From: Pseudomonas alliivorans
Lineage (GTDB): Bacteria; Pseudomonadota; Gammaproteobacteria; Pseudomonadales; Pseudomonadaceae
Length of the DNA: 64,000 nt
NCBI RefSeq assembly: GCF_017826695.1
Contig: NZ_JAFFZW010000013.1
Location: forward strand, 1-64,000
Reading direction: 5' to 3'
How positions within the stretch are numbered: position 1 is the stretch's first letter; each line of letters opens with the position of its first letter. This document shows, in pieces, positions 45,467-53,677 of the stretch. The notes under the pieces were generated by a model. It saw nothing but the letters and a program-made list of their open reading frames with translations, was not told where the DNA came from and did not search any database. The position numbers and the translations under genes were made by a program.

Positions 45467-45558
45467 CCTGTGGGAGGGGGCTTGCCCGCGATGAGGTCGA
45501 CACGGTGTATCTGGTACATCGCTTGATCGTTCATCGCCGGCAAGCCGCCTCCCACAGG
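45467..45558. repeat. REPIN (paired Pseudomonas REP sequences)
   Basis: CCTGTGGGAGGGGGCTTGCC at the left and its near-complement GGCAAGCCGCCTCCCACAGG at the right form two inverted REPs about 36 bp apart, the usual REPIN form of Pseudomonas. It sits between the PAP2/phosphatase gene and the small membrane protein gene. Confidence 0.85.
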
Positions 45559-45581
45559 GTTCACGCGGCCCCTACGTGCAA

Positions 45582-46919
45582 TTAGCCAGGTACGGGCGCT
45601 TTAAACGAAAACCCTGCGAAAGCATTCAAGATATCCACATGCCCGCTGCGCAGGAAAACACCCGGTCTCGCCTGGCGAATCAACCCGACTGCGTGATCCA
45701 CAGACCTGGCCCGTCCGCTGAGCAACAACCAGGCAGCCACGGCCATTGCACTGCGCGAATAGCCCAGCGCGCAGCACACCAGCAACGGGCCATTCGAGCG
45801 CAAACGCTCGATGGCTTCAGCCGCAAGCTGGCATTGCTCGACGGTCAGTGGGACCAGATCCAGGGCGGCGACCTGTTGATAACTTCGCGCACCTGGCTTC
45901 AGGGGTAACTCGGCACACATATCCACCACTGCCTTGAACGGTTGCAGCTGCCTTTGATTCGGAATACGGCCCAGCCAGACGTTGTCCACAACCTGATCGG
46001 AATCAGGCCGCTTTTTTGTCCACAACCGAGAATTTATCCACGCCCCGATGAGGTATGGCGCCATCAGCCAGCGAGCCGCTGGGGATAACCTTCCGTTGGC
46101 GCGTTTTTGAAAACCCGTGGCACCGAACAGTAGATAATTCAGGCCGACCAGAAGCAGGGACAGCGCAGGCCACGCCAGCCAGAGCCAGCCGCCGCCCAGC
46201 GTGAATACGGGTATCGCTAGCAGCAGTGCGCCAATTCCGTAATACAGCGCAAGCTTGAGACGCTGCGGTTGTCGGGTCAGCCTCGCAGTCAGCAGTGGGC
46301 TGCGGCCTTCATCCGGCCAAAGCCAGATGCACAGCCAACCGGCGAGCGCGCCTGTGGGTAAGTCGATGAAGTGATGCTGGTACGTTGTGAGCACTGACAC
46401 GCCAATCAGTGCGAACCAACTGTGCAGCAACCAGCGCCATGCCACGTGAAACTGCCGTGCATAGCGGTCGTAGCAGACCCACAGCACCACCAGCAGTGCG
46501 ATATGCAGCGAGGGCGCCTGATTGAACGGCTTGTCGAACCCGGCCAGCACTGCGAACAGCCAGCCGAACAGGCCATCCAGTTCCGGGCGTTCAAAGGTGA
46601 AACGCAGCGGCCAGAGCAGAAAGCAGGTGACCGCGATCAACTGCGCGCTGAACAGGCGTAACGCGTGAGTATCCAGTTCGCGGCGTGTCAGGCAGGCCAG
46701 CAGCGAAAATCCGTAAAGCAGGTCGATGGACCAGTAGGGCACGATGGTCCAGGCCCAGAACGGCATGTGGCTTTCCCAGCCGAATGCCATGCTGCCGACG
46801 TCATCGCGCTGGGCTGTGTACCAGGTGGCAAAGCCGTAGCTGGCGAAGAAGAACGGCGCCAGCAGCAACAGCCAGACCACCGCTCTTTTCCACAGGCCCG
46901 GCTGGCGAACCGCGTTCAC
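45582..46919 (-). CDS. ynbD: PAP2-like / dual-specificity phosphatase fusion (YnbD-like)
   Basis: A 445-aa membrane protein. The N-terminal 280 residues hold PAP2-like helices, with H-containing motifs APSLHIALL and TTYQHHFIDLPTG. The C-terminus is a dual-specificity/tyrosine phosphatase with CX5R: C-ALGYS-R in VCCALGYSRS. The residue before the catalytic cysteine is Cys and not the usual His. GTG 46919 overlaps the upstream stop as GTGA, so I prefer it to ATG 46958. It probably dephosphorylates a lipid intermediate or phosphatidylglycerol phosphate. Confidence 0.8.
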   Translation of the reverse strand: MNAVRQPGLWKRAVVWLLLLAPFFFASYGFATWYTAQRDDVGSMAFGWESHMPFWAWTIVPYWSIDLLYGFSLLACLTRRELDTHALRLFSAQLIAVTCFLLWPLRFTFERPELDGLFGWLFAVLAGFDKPFNQAPSLHIALLVVLWVCYDRYARQFHVAWRWLLHSWFALIGVSVLTTYQHHFIDLPTGALAGWLCIWLWPDEGRSPLLTARLTRQPQRLKLALYYGIGALLLAIPVFTLGGGWLWLAWPALSLLLVGLNYLLFGATGFQKRANGRLSPAARWLMAPYLIGAWINSRLWTKKRPDSDQVVDNVWLGRIPNQRQLQPFKAVVDMCAELPLKPGARSYQQVAALDLVPLTVEQCQLAAEAIERLRSNGPLLVCCALGYSRSAMAVAAWLLLSGRARSVDHAVGLIRQARPGVFLRSGHVDILNAFAGFSFKAPVPG

Positions 46920-48673
46920 TGGATGCGCTGCGCGAGGGACACCGTGAAAATCCCCCATTCATCCACACGCTGGGTGATCTTGCGAAAGCCTGCGGCTTCG
47001 ACCAGTTGATCCATCTCCGACTGACTGCGACGGCGCATGACCCAGGCTTGTCCCTGACGGTGGCTGGTCAGGGCGCGGGCGATCAGTTCCAGTTGCGGGT
47101 GCCAGGGTTGACCGGTGTACACCAGATAACCGCCAGGCTCGACAGCGGCTGCCAGTCCGGCCAGCGAATCGCCGACCATCTGATTGCTGGCGAACAGCTC
47201 ATACAGACCCGAGACCACGGCCAATGTGGGTTTGGGGTCCAGCGCTGTAAGGTCGGCACGGTCAAAGGCATCGCCTTTGACGAAGCGTGCGACGTCTTCG
47301 AGATCTTTCTGTTCGATCAGCAGGCTGCCGTCGCGCACGTTGATGTCGCTGTAGTCGCGCAGCAGGATGGATTCCGGCAGCGGTTCCACGCCATGCAGCG
47401 ACTCAAGGATGTAACGGCCGTGTCCGGCGGCGATATCGACGATACGCACCGGCTTGCCCTGATTGCGCAGGTGCGCCATGGCCAGACGCAGCAACTCTTC
47501 GGCGTGCAGCTTGCGTTGACGGATGCCGCGCCAGCCGATGGATTGCAGGTAGTTCTTGTCGATCATCCGGCCCAGCGCGCCAGTACCGGCAGGTTTGTTG
47601 CGGTAAACGTAATCCAGCGTGCTGCCGGAATCGAAGCCCGTGTCGAAGCCCAGCTTCACCCCTGTGGATAACTTGCTGCCCAGACGCAAGCTGGCGCGAG
47701 TCATGCGCCAGTAAAGGTCGCGCAGCGAATTGTGTGGCAACGGCGCGGCCAGTTCTTCGGACTCGGCGCAGGTGACGCCCAGCTTGTCGGCATCCAGCAG
47801 GGAAGGGCGCGCCACCAGGGTCTCGAAACTCTGCAGCACGAAGCGTCGCGCACGGCTGATCGCCAGATGACGGTCCCGCTCGCCCAGTGTGTCGTGGAAG
47901 AATCCCGGCAGGATGTGTTTCTCCTTGCGCACGCTGCCCAACCGGTCGAAAAACTGCTCCTGCGGACCACGATGCACCACGAAGTCGGCACCCGAGATCA
48001 ATAGCTGAGTCGGGATCTGAATGGCCTGCGCGTCGGCAACCACCCGGTCGGCGGCTTCGTACAGCCCCAGCAGCACATTCACCGAGATCGCCTTGGTGAT
48101 CAACGGGTCGCTGTCATAAGACGCGATGCGCTGCGGATCGTGGCTCAGGAAGCGCGCCTTGACGTAACTGTTGACGAAAAAGTTGCCCTTGAACTTGCGC
48201 AGCAGCGCCAGTCCCGAACGAGCGAAAGGCACGTACAGCTTGACCTTGAAGGCCGGCGAGGCGAGGACCAGCGAGCGGATTTTCGGCGCATAGTCGTGAG
48301 CCCAGGTGGCCGCAATGACTGCTCCGACGCTCTGGGCAATCACCGCCATGTTCTCTTCCGGTATCTCGAACGTCGCGCTCAGGTGATCGACGAAGGTCTG
48401 CACGTCCCGAACGCTGGTCGCGAAGCTTGGGCTGTCGCCGCGTGCGCCGGGTGACTGACCATGGCCACGAGCATCCCAGGCGAAGAAATCGAAACCCGGC
48501 AGGTCCAGTTCATCGACCAGGTGCGCAATGCGTCCCGAGTGTTCATGGCCCCGGTGAAACAACACGATGGCTTGTCGAGGCGCGTCATTGGCCTGCGTGA
48601 CAGCGGGCCAGTGGCGGTAGAAAAGCTCTACCCCGTCATGAGTCGTGAAGCGCCGATCATTCATCTCACGCAT
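46916..48673 (-). CDS. ynbC: Alpha/beta hydrolase–methyltransferase fusion (YnbC-like)
   Basis: A 585-aa protein, the same length I recall for E. coli YnbC. Residues 1–290 are an alpha/beta hydrolase of the monoglyceride-lipase type: FHRGHEHSGR, nucleophile elbow AQSVGA, late acid and FFHDTLGE. Residues about 330–585 are a class I SAM-methyltransferase-like domain with VDIAAGHGRY. The fusion suggests a lipid is both cut and methylated, but this is inference. AAGGAAG lies five bases before ATG 48673. Confidence 0.82.
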   Translation of the reverse strand: MREMNDRRFTTHDGVELFYRHWPAVTQANDAPRQAIVLFHRGHEHSGRIAHLVDELDLPGFDFFAWDARGHGQSPGARGDSPSFATSVRDVQTFVDHLSATFEIPEENMAVIAQSVGAVIAATWAHDYAPKIRSLVLASPAFKVKLYVPFARSGLALLRKFKGNFFVNSYVKARFLSHDPQRIASYDSDPLITKAISVNVLLGLYEAADRVVADAQAIQIPTQLLISGADFVVHRGPQEQFFDRLGSVRKEKHILPGFFHDTLGERDRHLAISRARRFVLQSFETLVARPSLLDADKLGVTCAESEELAAPLPHNSLRDLYWRMTRASLRLGSKLSTGVKLGFDTGFDSGSTLDYVYRNKPAGTGALGRMIDKNYLQSIGWRGIRQRKLHAEELLRLAMAHLRNQGKPVRIVDIAAGHGRYILESLHGVEPLPESILLRDYSDINVRDGSLLIEQKDLEDVARFVKGDAFDRADLTALDPKPTLAVVSGLYELFASNQMVGDSLAGLAAAVEPGGYLVYTGQPWHPQLELIARALTSHRQGQAWVMRRRSQSEMDQLVEAAGFRKITQRVDEWGIFTVSLAQRIQ

Positions 48674-48706
48674 TGCAACTTCCTTACGCCGGAGGCTTTT
48701 GGCTGC

Positions 48707-49324
48707 TTATTCTTGAGGCGAGGTCTGTTCTTCCAGGCCGCGCCGGACGCGGTTGTACAGCGTGTACATCAACAACGCGCAGACGAGGGCGAGCACCAGA
48801 TTTATCCACAGGGCGGCGAGCCACCCCACGGCGACGCCAGCACCCAGCACGCCGAATACCAGCGCGCGGTCGCTTTTGCCCATCGGACCGTCATAGCGTC
48901 GGGAGGCGCCGACCATCGGGCCGAGCACGCCTGCGTATTCAGTGAAAATCGCCAGCAGGGTCACGCCCAGGACCAGTCCGAGACTCACGTCGGGGATCAG
49001 CGCGAAGGGCAGGAACAGTGCGCTGTCAGCGATCACGTCGGTCAGCTCGTTGAGATAAGCCCCGAGCCGCGACTTCTGGCCGAATTCGCGGGCGAGCATG
49101 CCATCGATGGCGTTGAGCGCCATGCGCAGGATCATCCACAGCGGAATCAGGGCGAACACGGCATAGTGCGGCACCGACAGCGCGACGATGCCACCCACCA
49201 GCAAAGACACGGCGCAGGCGGCAAGGGTGACCTGATTGGCTGTCACGCCCCTGTCGTAAAGGCGCTGCACGGCGGGCCGCAGGAGGTTCTGAAAGCGCGG
49301 TTTGAGCTGGTAGATAGAAATCAA
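48707..49324 (-). CDS. ynbA: CDP-alcohol phosphatidyltransferase (YnbA-like)
   Basis: A 205-aa inner-membrane enzyme with the family signature DG-MLAR-8-G-3-D-3-D (DGMLAREFGQ … GAYLNELTDVIAD). It joins a CDP-lipid with an alcohol to form a phospholipid. First gene of the operon. The start is uncertain: TTG 49324 gives a length near E. coli YnbA (201 aa as I recall), whereas a frame from 49384 adds 20 residues unlike a membrane protein start. Confidence 0.82.
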   Translation of the reverse strand: MISIYQLKPRFQNLLRPAVQRLYDRGVTANQVTLAACAVSLLVGGIVALSVPHYAVFALIPLWMILRMALNAIDGMLAREFGQKSRLGAYLNELTDVIADSALFLPFALIPDVSLGLVLGVTLLAIFTEYAGVLGPMVGASRRYDGPMGKSDRALVFGVLGAGVAVGWLAALWINLVLALVCALLMYTLYNRVRRGLEEQTSPQE

Positions 49325-49521
49325 CGAAGAGCATCCGTGTCTGTGGATAACTACCCGGCCTTGTGGCAACAAACGAAGCGGCACAGGCCAGGCCGCTAGT
49401 GAAACATAATGTGACCCGTACTACGCAGTACTGTTTGTGCGACGTGTCTCAGGGATGAAAATTTCGCCCGTCTCATACCGACCTGAACGGGCATTGAACC
49501 TGACGAAAATTTCACGGCGAG

Positions 49522-49536
49522 TGTTACATCGTAACG
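49522..49536. promoter_or_regulatory. Imperfect Zur-box-like site TGTTACATCGTAACG
   Basis: TGTTAC-ATC-GTAACG has the same 6-3-6 form as a Zur box, with one change in the left half-site and two in the right. It lies 79 bp before the SPFH/HmtA operon, whose P. aeruginosa counterpart (PA2435–PA2439 region) responds to zinc limitation. Confidence 0.5.
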
Positions 49537-49614
49537 CTATGATGCGGCAGCATTCAGACCGCCGATGCAGGCCTCAGCGGGCCAAGGGCGACAGTGAGCA
49601 GGTTCGGGGTAGTG

Positions 49615-51570
49615 ATGCGGGTTGATCTGGATGTGGAACATGCGGACCTTGAAGGTCTGCCGCGTTTTCAAATGGCGGCGCGTCAGGCGCGACGTCTCGC
49701 ACGCCTGATGTATGTTGCTGCCGGGCTTGGCCTCTTCGGGCTGGTGCTGGCATTTTTCATCGATCTGTTTTCTCCCGGCTCGCTGTGGATGGCCGCACTG
49801 GTCAACAGTTGCGCGGCGCTTCTGTTGCTCGCTGCCGGTTTGCAGTCGGCCCGTAGCGTCGCGAGCTGGCGTGCCCGCGCGCTGGATGTTCCGGCGCATG
49901 CAGAGCGCGATCTGTCTGTGCTCGATAGGGAGGCTGATGTCGATGACAGCGGCTGGTATGAGCGTCTGCTCACTCGCCTGAGCCAATCCAGTGAATCGCT
50001 GCTGCACCAGATAGGTGTTTCGACCCTGTGGCTGGCCGGATGGGCGCTTCTGGTTCTGATCAGTATCCAGGCGATCTGGAACCTGACGCTGCTCGGTAAC
50101 GATATTTCGTCAGTCGCCAATCTTGCGGGCAGCGCCCTGCTGTTGATGGCGTTCGGCTTGCTGGTGCTGGAGCGGCAGTTGAGCGGCGAGGCCCAGTGGC
50201 CTGAAGCCGAGCCATTGTCGCGTCTGGTGCGCATGACGATTGTCGTGTTTCTGGTCGCAGCCCTGTGTCTGTTCTTCTCCCGAGTCGATCGGGTCTGGCC
50301 TGCCCGTCTGGCTGTGCTGATCGGTTTGCTGCCAATGGCGGTTGCCATCGAGTTTCTTGTGCGTGCGGCGCTGTCGTTGTTCAGCCCCCGCAACGAGCGG
50401 ATCGAGCCTCGTCTGCTGGCCAGCAGTTTCATTGCCGACCTGTTGCGCTGGCCACCGCGTCCGCTGATGGCTTTGCAGCACGAACTGCACAACCGCTTCG
50501 GCATCGACTTGCGCCAGATCTGGGCGTTCACCTACATGCGCCGGGCCTTCCTGCCGGTGCTGGCGGTCGTTGCCCTGCTGGGCTGGGCGCTGACCGGCGT
50601 GCACGAAATTCCGCTGCAGGCGCGTGGCATCTATGAACGCTTCGGCAAGCCGGTCGAGGTCTTTGGTCCTGGTTTGCATGCGGGTCTGCCATGGCCGTTC
50701 GGTCGTGTCCTGGCGGTCGAGAACGGCGTGGTTCATGAATTGGCTGCCAGCGTATCGCCTGCCAGTGCCGCCGAGCAGGTGGCCGATCCGGCCGAAGGTC
50801 CGCCACCGGCCAGCGCCAATCGCTTGTGGGACGCCAGCCACATCAATGAGAAATCCCAGGTCATTGCCAGCAGCGCCGGCGCCAAACAGAGCTTCCAGAT
50901 CGTCAACATGGACGTGCGCTTCGTCTACCGGATTGGCCTGACCGATGCGGCCGCTCTGGCGGCGACCTACAACAGCGCCGATGTTCCGGCATTGATTCGC
51001 AGCACTGCCAGCCGTGTGCTGGTGCATGACTTCGCTTCACGCACGCTGGATGAACTGCTCGGCGAGCAGCGCAGTGGTCTGTCGGATGACATCGGCAAGG
51101 CCGTGCAGGCCGACCTCCAGCGTCTGGACAGCGGCGTGGAAATTCTCGCCACCGTGGTCGAGGCGATTCATCCGCCTGCCGGTGCCGCCAATGCCTATCA
51201 TGCGGTGCAGGCTGCGCAGATTGGCGCGCAGGCACTGATTGCCCGCGAGCGTGGCGCCGCCAGCGACAAGGCCAACCAGGCTCAACTCAACGCCAGCGTC
51301 GCCCATGATCAGGCCAGTGCCACGGCCCGCGAAGTACTGGCCACTGCCCGAAGCGCAGACCTGCGTTTCGACGCCGAGCGTCAGGCCTATACCGGCGCAG
51401 GGCGGGCGTTTCTGCTGGAGCATTACCTGACCCGCCTCAATGAAGGTCTGGGCAATGCGAAATTGCTGATACTCGATCACCGTCTGGGCGGCGATAACGC
51501 GCCGACCATCGACCTGCGTTCCTTCACCCCACCGGCAGACCCAACGGCGCCGCGTAAAGCCGCTCAGTAA
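49615..51570 (+). CDS. SPFH/HflK-like membrane protein 1 with long N-terminal membrane region
   Basis: A 651-aa protein: four or more hydrophobic helices before residue 270, another at about 305–325, then a SPFH/prohibitin (HflK/C-type) domain (RGIYERFGKPVEVFGPGLH onward) and a helical Ala-rich tail. SPFH proteins form membrane scaffolds around transporters or proteases. It is first of three SPFH genes before an HmtA-like P-type ATPase, as in P. aeruginosa. ATG 49615 follows a GGGGT site; a GTG at 49594 is the alternative. Confidence 0.78.
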   Translation: MRVDLDVEHADLEGLPRFQMAARQARRLARLMYVAAGLGLFGLVLAFFIDLFSPGSLWMAALVNSCAALLLLAAGLQSARSVASWRARALDVPAHAERDLSVLDREADVDDSGWYERLLTRLSQSSESLLHQIGVSTLWLAGWALLVLISIQAIWNLTLLGNDISSVANLAGSALLLMAFGLLVLERQLSGEAQWPEAEPLSRLVRMTIVVFLVAALCLFFSRVDRVWPARLAVLIGLLPMAVAIEFLVRAALSLFSPRNERIEPRLLASSFIADLLRWPPRPLMALQHELHNRFGIDLRQIWAFTYMRRAFLPVLAVVALLGWALTGVHEIPLQARGIYERFGKPVEVFGPGLHAGLPWPFGRVLAVENGVVHELAASVSPASAAEQVADPAEGPPPASANRLWDASHINEKSQVIASSAGAKQSFQIVNMDVRFVYRIGLTDAAALAATYNSADVPALIRSTASRVLVHDFASRTLDELLGEQRSGLSDDIGKAVQADLQRLDSGVEILATVVEAIHPPAGAANAYHAVQAAQIGAQALIARERGAASDKANQAQLNASVAHDQASATAREVLATARSADLRFDAERQAYTGAGRAFLLEHYLTRLNEGLGNAKLLILDHRLGGDNAPTIDLRSFTPPADPTAPRKAAQ

Positions 51571-51581
51571 GGAGTCGTCCC

Positions 51582-52610
51582 TTGAGTCTGTTTCATCATC
51601 ATCACGATCACAGCGACCACGGTGCCCACGATCACGGTGGTCACGGTCATCACCACCATCATCATGACGCGGCGGGTCCTGCGGCGTTTCCCTGGCGGCG
51701 GGCGAGTCTGGCGGCGGTCCTGATTGCGTTCGCCATCGCCGCAGCAAGCCTGGTGCAGGTGCGCTCGGGCGAAGCCACGGTTGTCACCCGTTTCGGTAAC
51801 CCTTCCCGTGTGCTGCTGGAGCCGGGTCTGAACTGGCGCTGGCCTGCGCCGTTCGAAGCGACCATTCCGGTGGACCTGCGCCTGCGCACGACCTCCAGCG
51901 GTCTGCAGGATGTCGGCACGCGTGATGGCCTGCGGATCATCGTTCAGGCCTATGTGGCGTGGCAGGTTCAGGGCGACGCAGACAACGTGCAGCGTTTCAT
52001 GCGCGCCGTGCAGAACCAGCCGGATGAAGCGGCGCGGCAGATTCGGACGTTCGTCGGCTCGGCACTGGAAACCACGGCAAGCAGTTTCGACCTGTCGAGC
52101 CTGATCAACACAGATGCCAGCAAAGTGAACATCACGGCGTTCGAGAACCAGTTGCGTCAGCAGATTGATCAGCAGTTGCTCGCCACCTATGGCGTGCGGG
52201 TGATGCAGGTCGGCGTCGAGCGCCTGACGCTGCCGTCGGTGACGCTCAACGCCACGGTAGACCGGATGCGCGCCGAACGCGAAACCATTGCCACCGAACG
52301 GACCGCCGTCGGCAAGCGCGAAGCGGCGCAGATTCGTTCTGCGGCCGAGCGCGATGCGCGCATTGTGGAAGCCGACGCCACGGTCAAGGCCGCGGACATC
52401 GAAGCGCAATCACGTGTCGAGGCCGCGCAGATTTACGGGCGCGCCTATGCCGGCTCGCCCCAGCTCTACAACCTGCTGCGTTCGCTGGACACGCTGGGCA
52501 CTGTCGTGACGCCGAGCACGCGGCTGATTCTGCGCACCGATGCAGCGCCGTTCCGTGTGCTGGTCGACGGCCCGCCAACGCTGGACGGCAAGAGCGGATC
52601 ACAGCCATGA
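51582..52610 (+). CDS. SPFH/HflC-like protein with a histidine-rich N-terminus
   Basis: A 342-aa protein. Residues 5–28 are a histidine-rich segment (HHHHDHSDHGAHDH and a later HHHHHH), followed by one membrane helix (about 42–60) and the SPFH domain. The His-rich tail would face the cytoplasm and could bind zinc for the ATPase partner. The start is TTG 51582 after AAGGAGT. Four base pairs overlap the next gene (ATGA). Confidence 0.83.
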   Translation: MSLFHHHHDHSDHGAHDHGGHGHHHHHHDAAGPAAFPWRRASLAAVLIAFAIAAASLVQVRSGEATVVTRFGNPSRVLLEPGLNWRWPAPFEATIPVDLRLRTTSSGLQDVGTRDGLRIIVQAYVAWQVQGDADNVQRFMRAVQNQPDEAARQIRTFVGSALETTASSFDLSSLINTDASKVNITAFENQLRQQIDQQLLATYGVRVMQVGVERLTLPSVTLNATVDRMRAERETIATERTAVGKREAAQIRSAAERDARIVEADATVKAADIEAQSRVEAAQIYGRAYAGSPQLYNLLRSLDTLGTVVTPSTRLILRTDAAPFRVLVDGPPTLDGKSGSQP

Positions 52611-53677
52611 GTGAGCCGTCTGGCGACACCAACGTTCAGCGTCCTGCGGTCAACGGACCCTGGCTACAGGCTAGCCGGCTGGCGTTTCTGGGGTTATACG
52701 GTGTGACGCTTCTGGCGGCGCTGGGCTGGATAACGTCCAACGTGCGTCAGATCGACCCGCAGAACCGTGCGGTGGTCATGCGTTTCGGTGCGCTGGAACG
52801 CATCCAGAACGCAGGCTTGCTGACCGCCTGGCCGCAGCCGTTCGAGCAGGTGGTGTTGCTGCCCTCGGCGGACCGAGTCATAGAACGACGTGTCGAAACC
52901 CTGCTGCGTTCGGCGGCGGCGCAGAAGGCGGATGAAATCGCGACCCTGTCGGCACCGATCAGCGATGCGCTGGCAGGTTCGGGCTTTCTGCTGACCGGCG
53001 ATGCCGGTGTGGTGCAGCTCGACGTGACCGTGTTTTACAAGGTCACTGACCCTTATGCCTTCGTGTTGCAGGGTGATCATGTAGAGCCTGCGCTGGACCG
53101 CCTGGTCAACCGTAGTGCGGTGGCGCTGGCTGCAGCGCGGGACCTGGACACGATTCTGGTCGCGCGCCCTGAACTGATGGGCGCGGACAGCCAGGCTGCC
53201 GAGCGGCGTGAACGTCTGCGAGGTGACCTGGTGCGCGGCATCAATCAGCGTCTGGCCGCGCTGAAAGACGCCGGGATGAGCATCGGCATCGAGGTCGCCC
53301 GCGTCGACGTGCAATCGAGCCTGCCGCCCTCGGCCGTCAATGCGTTCAACGCGGTGCTGACTGCCAGCCAACAGGCCGATCAGGCCGTGGCCAATGCGCG
53401 CACTGACGCTGAAAAGCTGACTCAGACCGCCAACCAGCAAGCCGACCGTACCCTGCAGGTCGCCCACGCTCAGGCTTCCGAGCGGCTGGCCAAGGCGCAG
53501 ACCGACACCGCTGCCGTGGTCAGCCTTGCACAATCCGTCAAGAACCGGGATGACCCCGATCTGTTGCAGCGTATTTATCGCGAGCGGGTGCCCGCCATTC
53601 TGCGTCAGGCCGGTTCCGTGACCACGGTCGATCCCAAAGACGATTCCCGCCTGATTCTTCAGGGAGCACAACCATGA
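52607..53677 (+). CDS. SPFH/HflK-like protein 3
   Basis: A 356-aa protein with one N-terminal helix (about 25–45) and a SPFH domain (NRAVVMRFGALERIQNAG onward), ending in an Ala/Gln-rich coiled region. It overlaps both neighbours by 4 bp, indicating tight co-expression with protein 2 and the ATPase. It presumably forms a hetero-oligomeric scaffold with them. Confidence 0.8.
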   Translation: MSEPSGDTNVQRPAVNGPWLQASRLAFLGLYGVTLLAALGWITSNVRQIDPQNRAVVMRFGALERIQNAGLLTAWPQPFEQVVLLPSADRVIERRVETLLRSAAAQKADEIATLSAPISDALAGSGFLLTGDAGVVQLDVTVFYKVTDPYAFVLQGDHVEPALDRLVNRSAVALAAARDLDTILVARPELMGADSQAAERRERLRGDLVRGINQRLAALKDAGMSIGIEVARVDVQSSLPPSAVNAFNAVLTASQQADQAVANARTDAEKLTQTANQQADRTLQVAHAQASERLAKAQTDTAAVVSLAQSVKNRDDPDLLQRIYRERVPAILRQAGSVTTVDPKDDSRLILQGAQP

